Of a DNA stretch of 5,162 nt, positions 5,004 to 5,162 are shown in pieces. The notes under the pieces are model-generated. The model had not been told where the DNA came from. It saw only the letters and a program-made list of their open reading frames with translations, and searched no databases. Origin of the DNA: an uncultured Collinsella sp. (GTDB lineage: Bacteria > Actinomycetota > Coriobacteriia > Coriobacteriales > Coriobacteriaceae); the NCBI GenBank assembly GCA_902495085.1, contig CABUWA010000139.1, positions 1-5,162 on the forward strand, given 5' to 3'. The stretch's first letter is position 1. Each line of letters opens with the position of its first letter. The position numbers and the translations under genes were made by a program.

Positions 5004-5162
5004 CTAGAGCACCTCCGTGTAGCTGCCAAAGTAGGTGAAGCTTTCGCACACGTCGTCGATGGAATCGAGCAGGTCGTCGAGGGCCTTGCTGCCAAAGGGG
5101 CAGTCCAGGTCAAAGTAGAACATAAACTCAAAGTCGCGGCCGGGGATGGGGCGGCTCTCGAG
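5004..5162 (-). CDS. pheA: prephenate dehydratase, C-terminal ACT domain end (partial)
   Basis: The frame runs in from the right edge on the - strand and ends at TAG (5006-5004), giving 52 visible residues. It opens with ESRPIPGRDFEFMFYFDLD and continues through a helix with LDDLLDSIDDV to a FTYFGSYTE ending. This is the end of the ACT domain of PheA: the ESRP motif binds phenylalanine for feedback inhibition, and 'LGSYP/T' near the C-terminus is typical. By family knowledge the enzyme turns prephenate into phenylpyruvate. Whether this copy also carries a chorismate mutase domain cannot be seen. The ESRP motif implies the enzyme is allosterically controlled by phenylalanine. It is directly upstream of and translationally linked to aroE-aroK. 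Confidence 0.88.
   Translation of the reverse strand, partial: LESRPIPGRDFEFMFYFDLDCPFGSKALDDLLDSIDDVCESFTYFGSYTEVL
5011..5016 (-). promoter_or_regulatory. ribosome binding site of aroE-aroK inside the pheA end
   Basis: The - strand reads GGAGGT, 7 bases before ATG 5003. It lies within the last codons of pheA, so initiation of aroE-aroK takes place while pheA ribosomes are terminating. Confidence 0.75.

Overview
The window most likely comes from an actinobacterium of the Coriobacteriia type, such as Collinsella or a relative. This is an inference from moderately high GC, strong GGAGG-type ribosome binding sites, a fused shikimate dehydrogenase/shikimate kinase, and a tRNA with encoded CCA. 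No rRNA or other marker gene is present to confirm it. No mobile element, CRISPR array or phage gene is visible, and nothing here is clearly an undescribed system.

Left half (1-2994): a cell-surface polysaccharide region. It opens with the last 42 codons of a dTDP-4-dehydrorhamnose reductase (RmlD, + strand), which ends at a hairpin usable as a terminator in both directions. A polyprenyl-phosphate-type family 2 glycosyltransferase converges on that hairpin from the - strand. A 160-bp divergent spacer separates it from a + strand pair encoding a polysaccharide ABC exporter, permease (Wzm/TagG/RgpC type) then ATPase (Wzt/TagH/RgpD type). Together these suggest a rhamnose-containing glycan that is assembled on a lipid carrier, exported by the ABC transporter, and possibly modified with sugars donated by the glycosyltransferase's lipid-linked product. 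The polymerising glycosyltransferases are not in the window.

Middle (2995-3229): a tRNA-Arg(TCT) gene 54 bp behind the ATPase gene, followed by a strong intrinsic terminator. A perfect TATAAT sits just after the ATPase stop codon and may be the tRNA promoter. No terminator is visible between the ATPase gene and the tRNA.

Right half (3230-5162, all - strand): part of an aromatic amino acid operon, read right to left. It holds the C-terminal ACT regulatory end of prephenate dehydratase (PheA), then a fused AroE-AroK protein whose ATG abuts the pheA stop, then a perfect 16-bp hairpin, then type II dehydroquinase (AroQ). AroQ, AroE and AroK catalyse three consecutive steps, from 3-dehydroquinate to shikimate 3-phosphate. 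PheA acts later, in the phenylalanine branch. The least ordinary items are the AroE-AroK fusion, the long hairpin inside the aro operon, and two non-canonical stem pairs in the tRNA.
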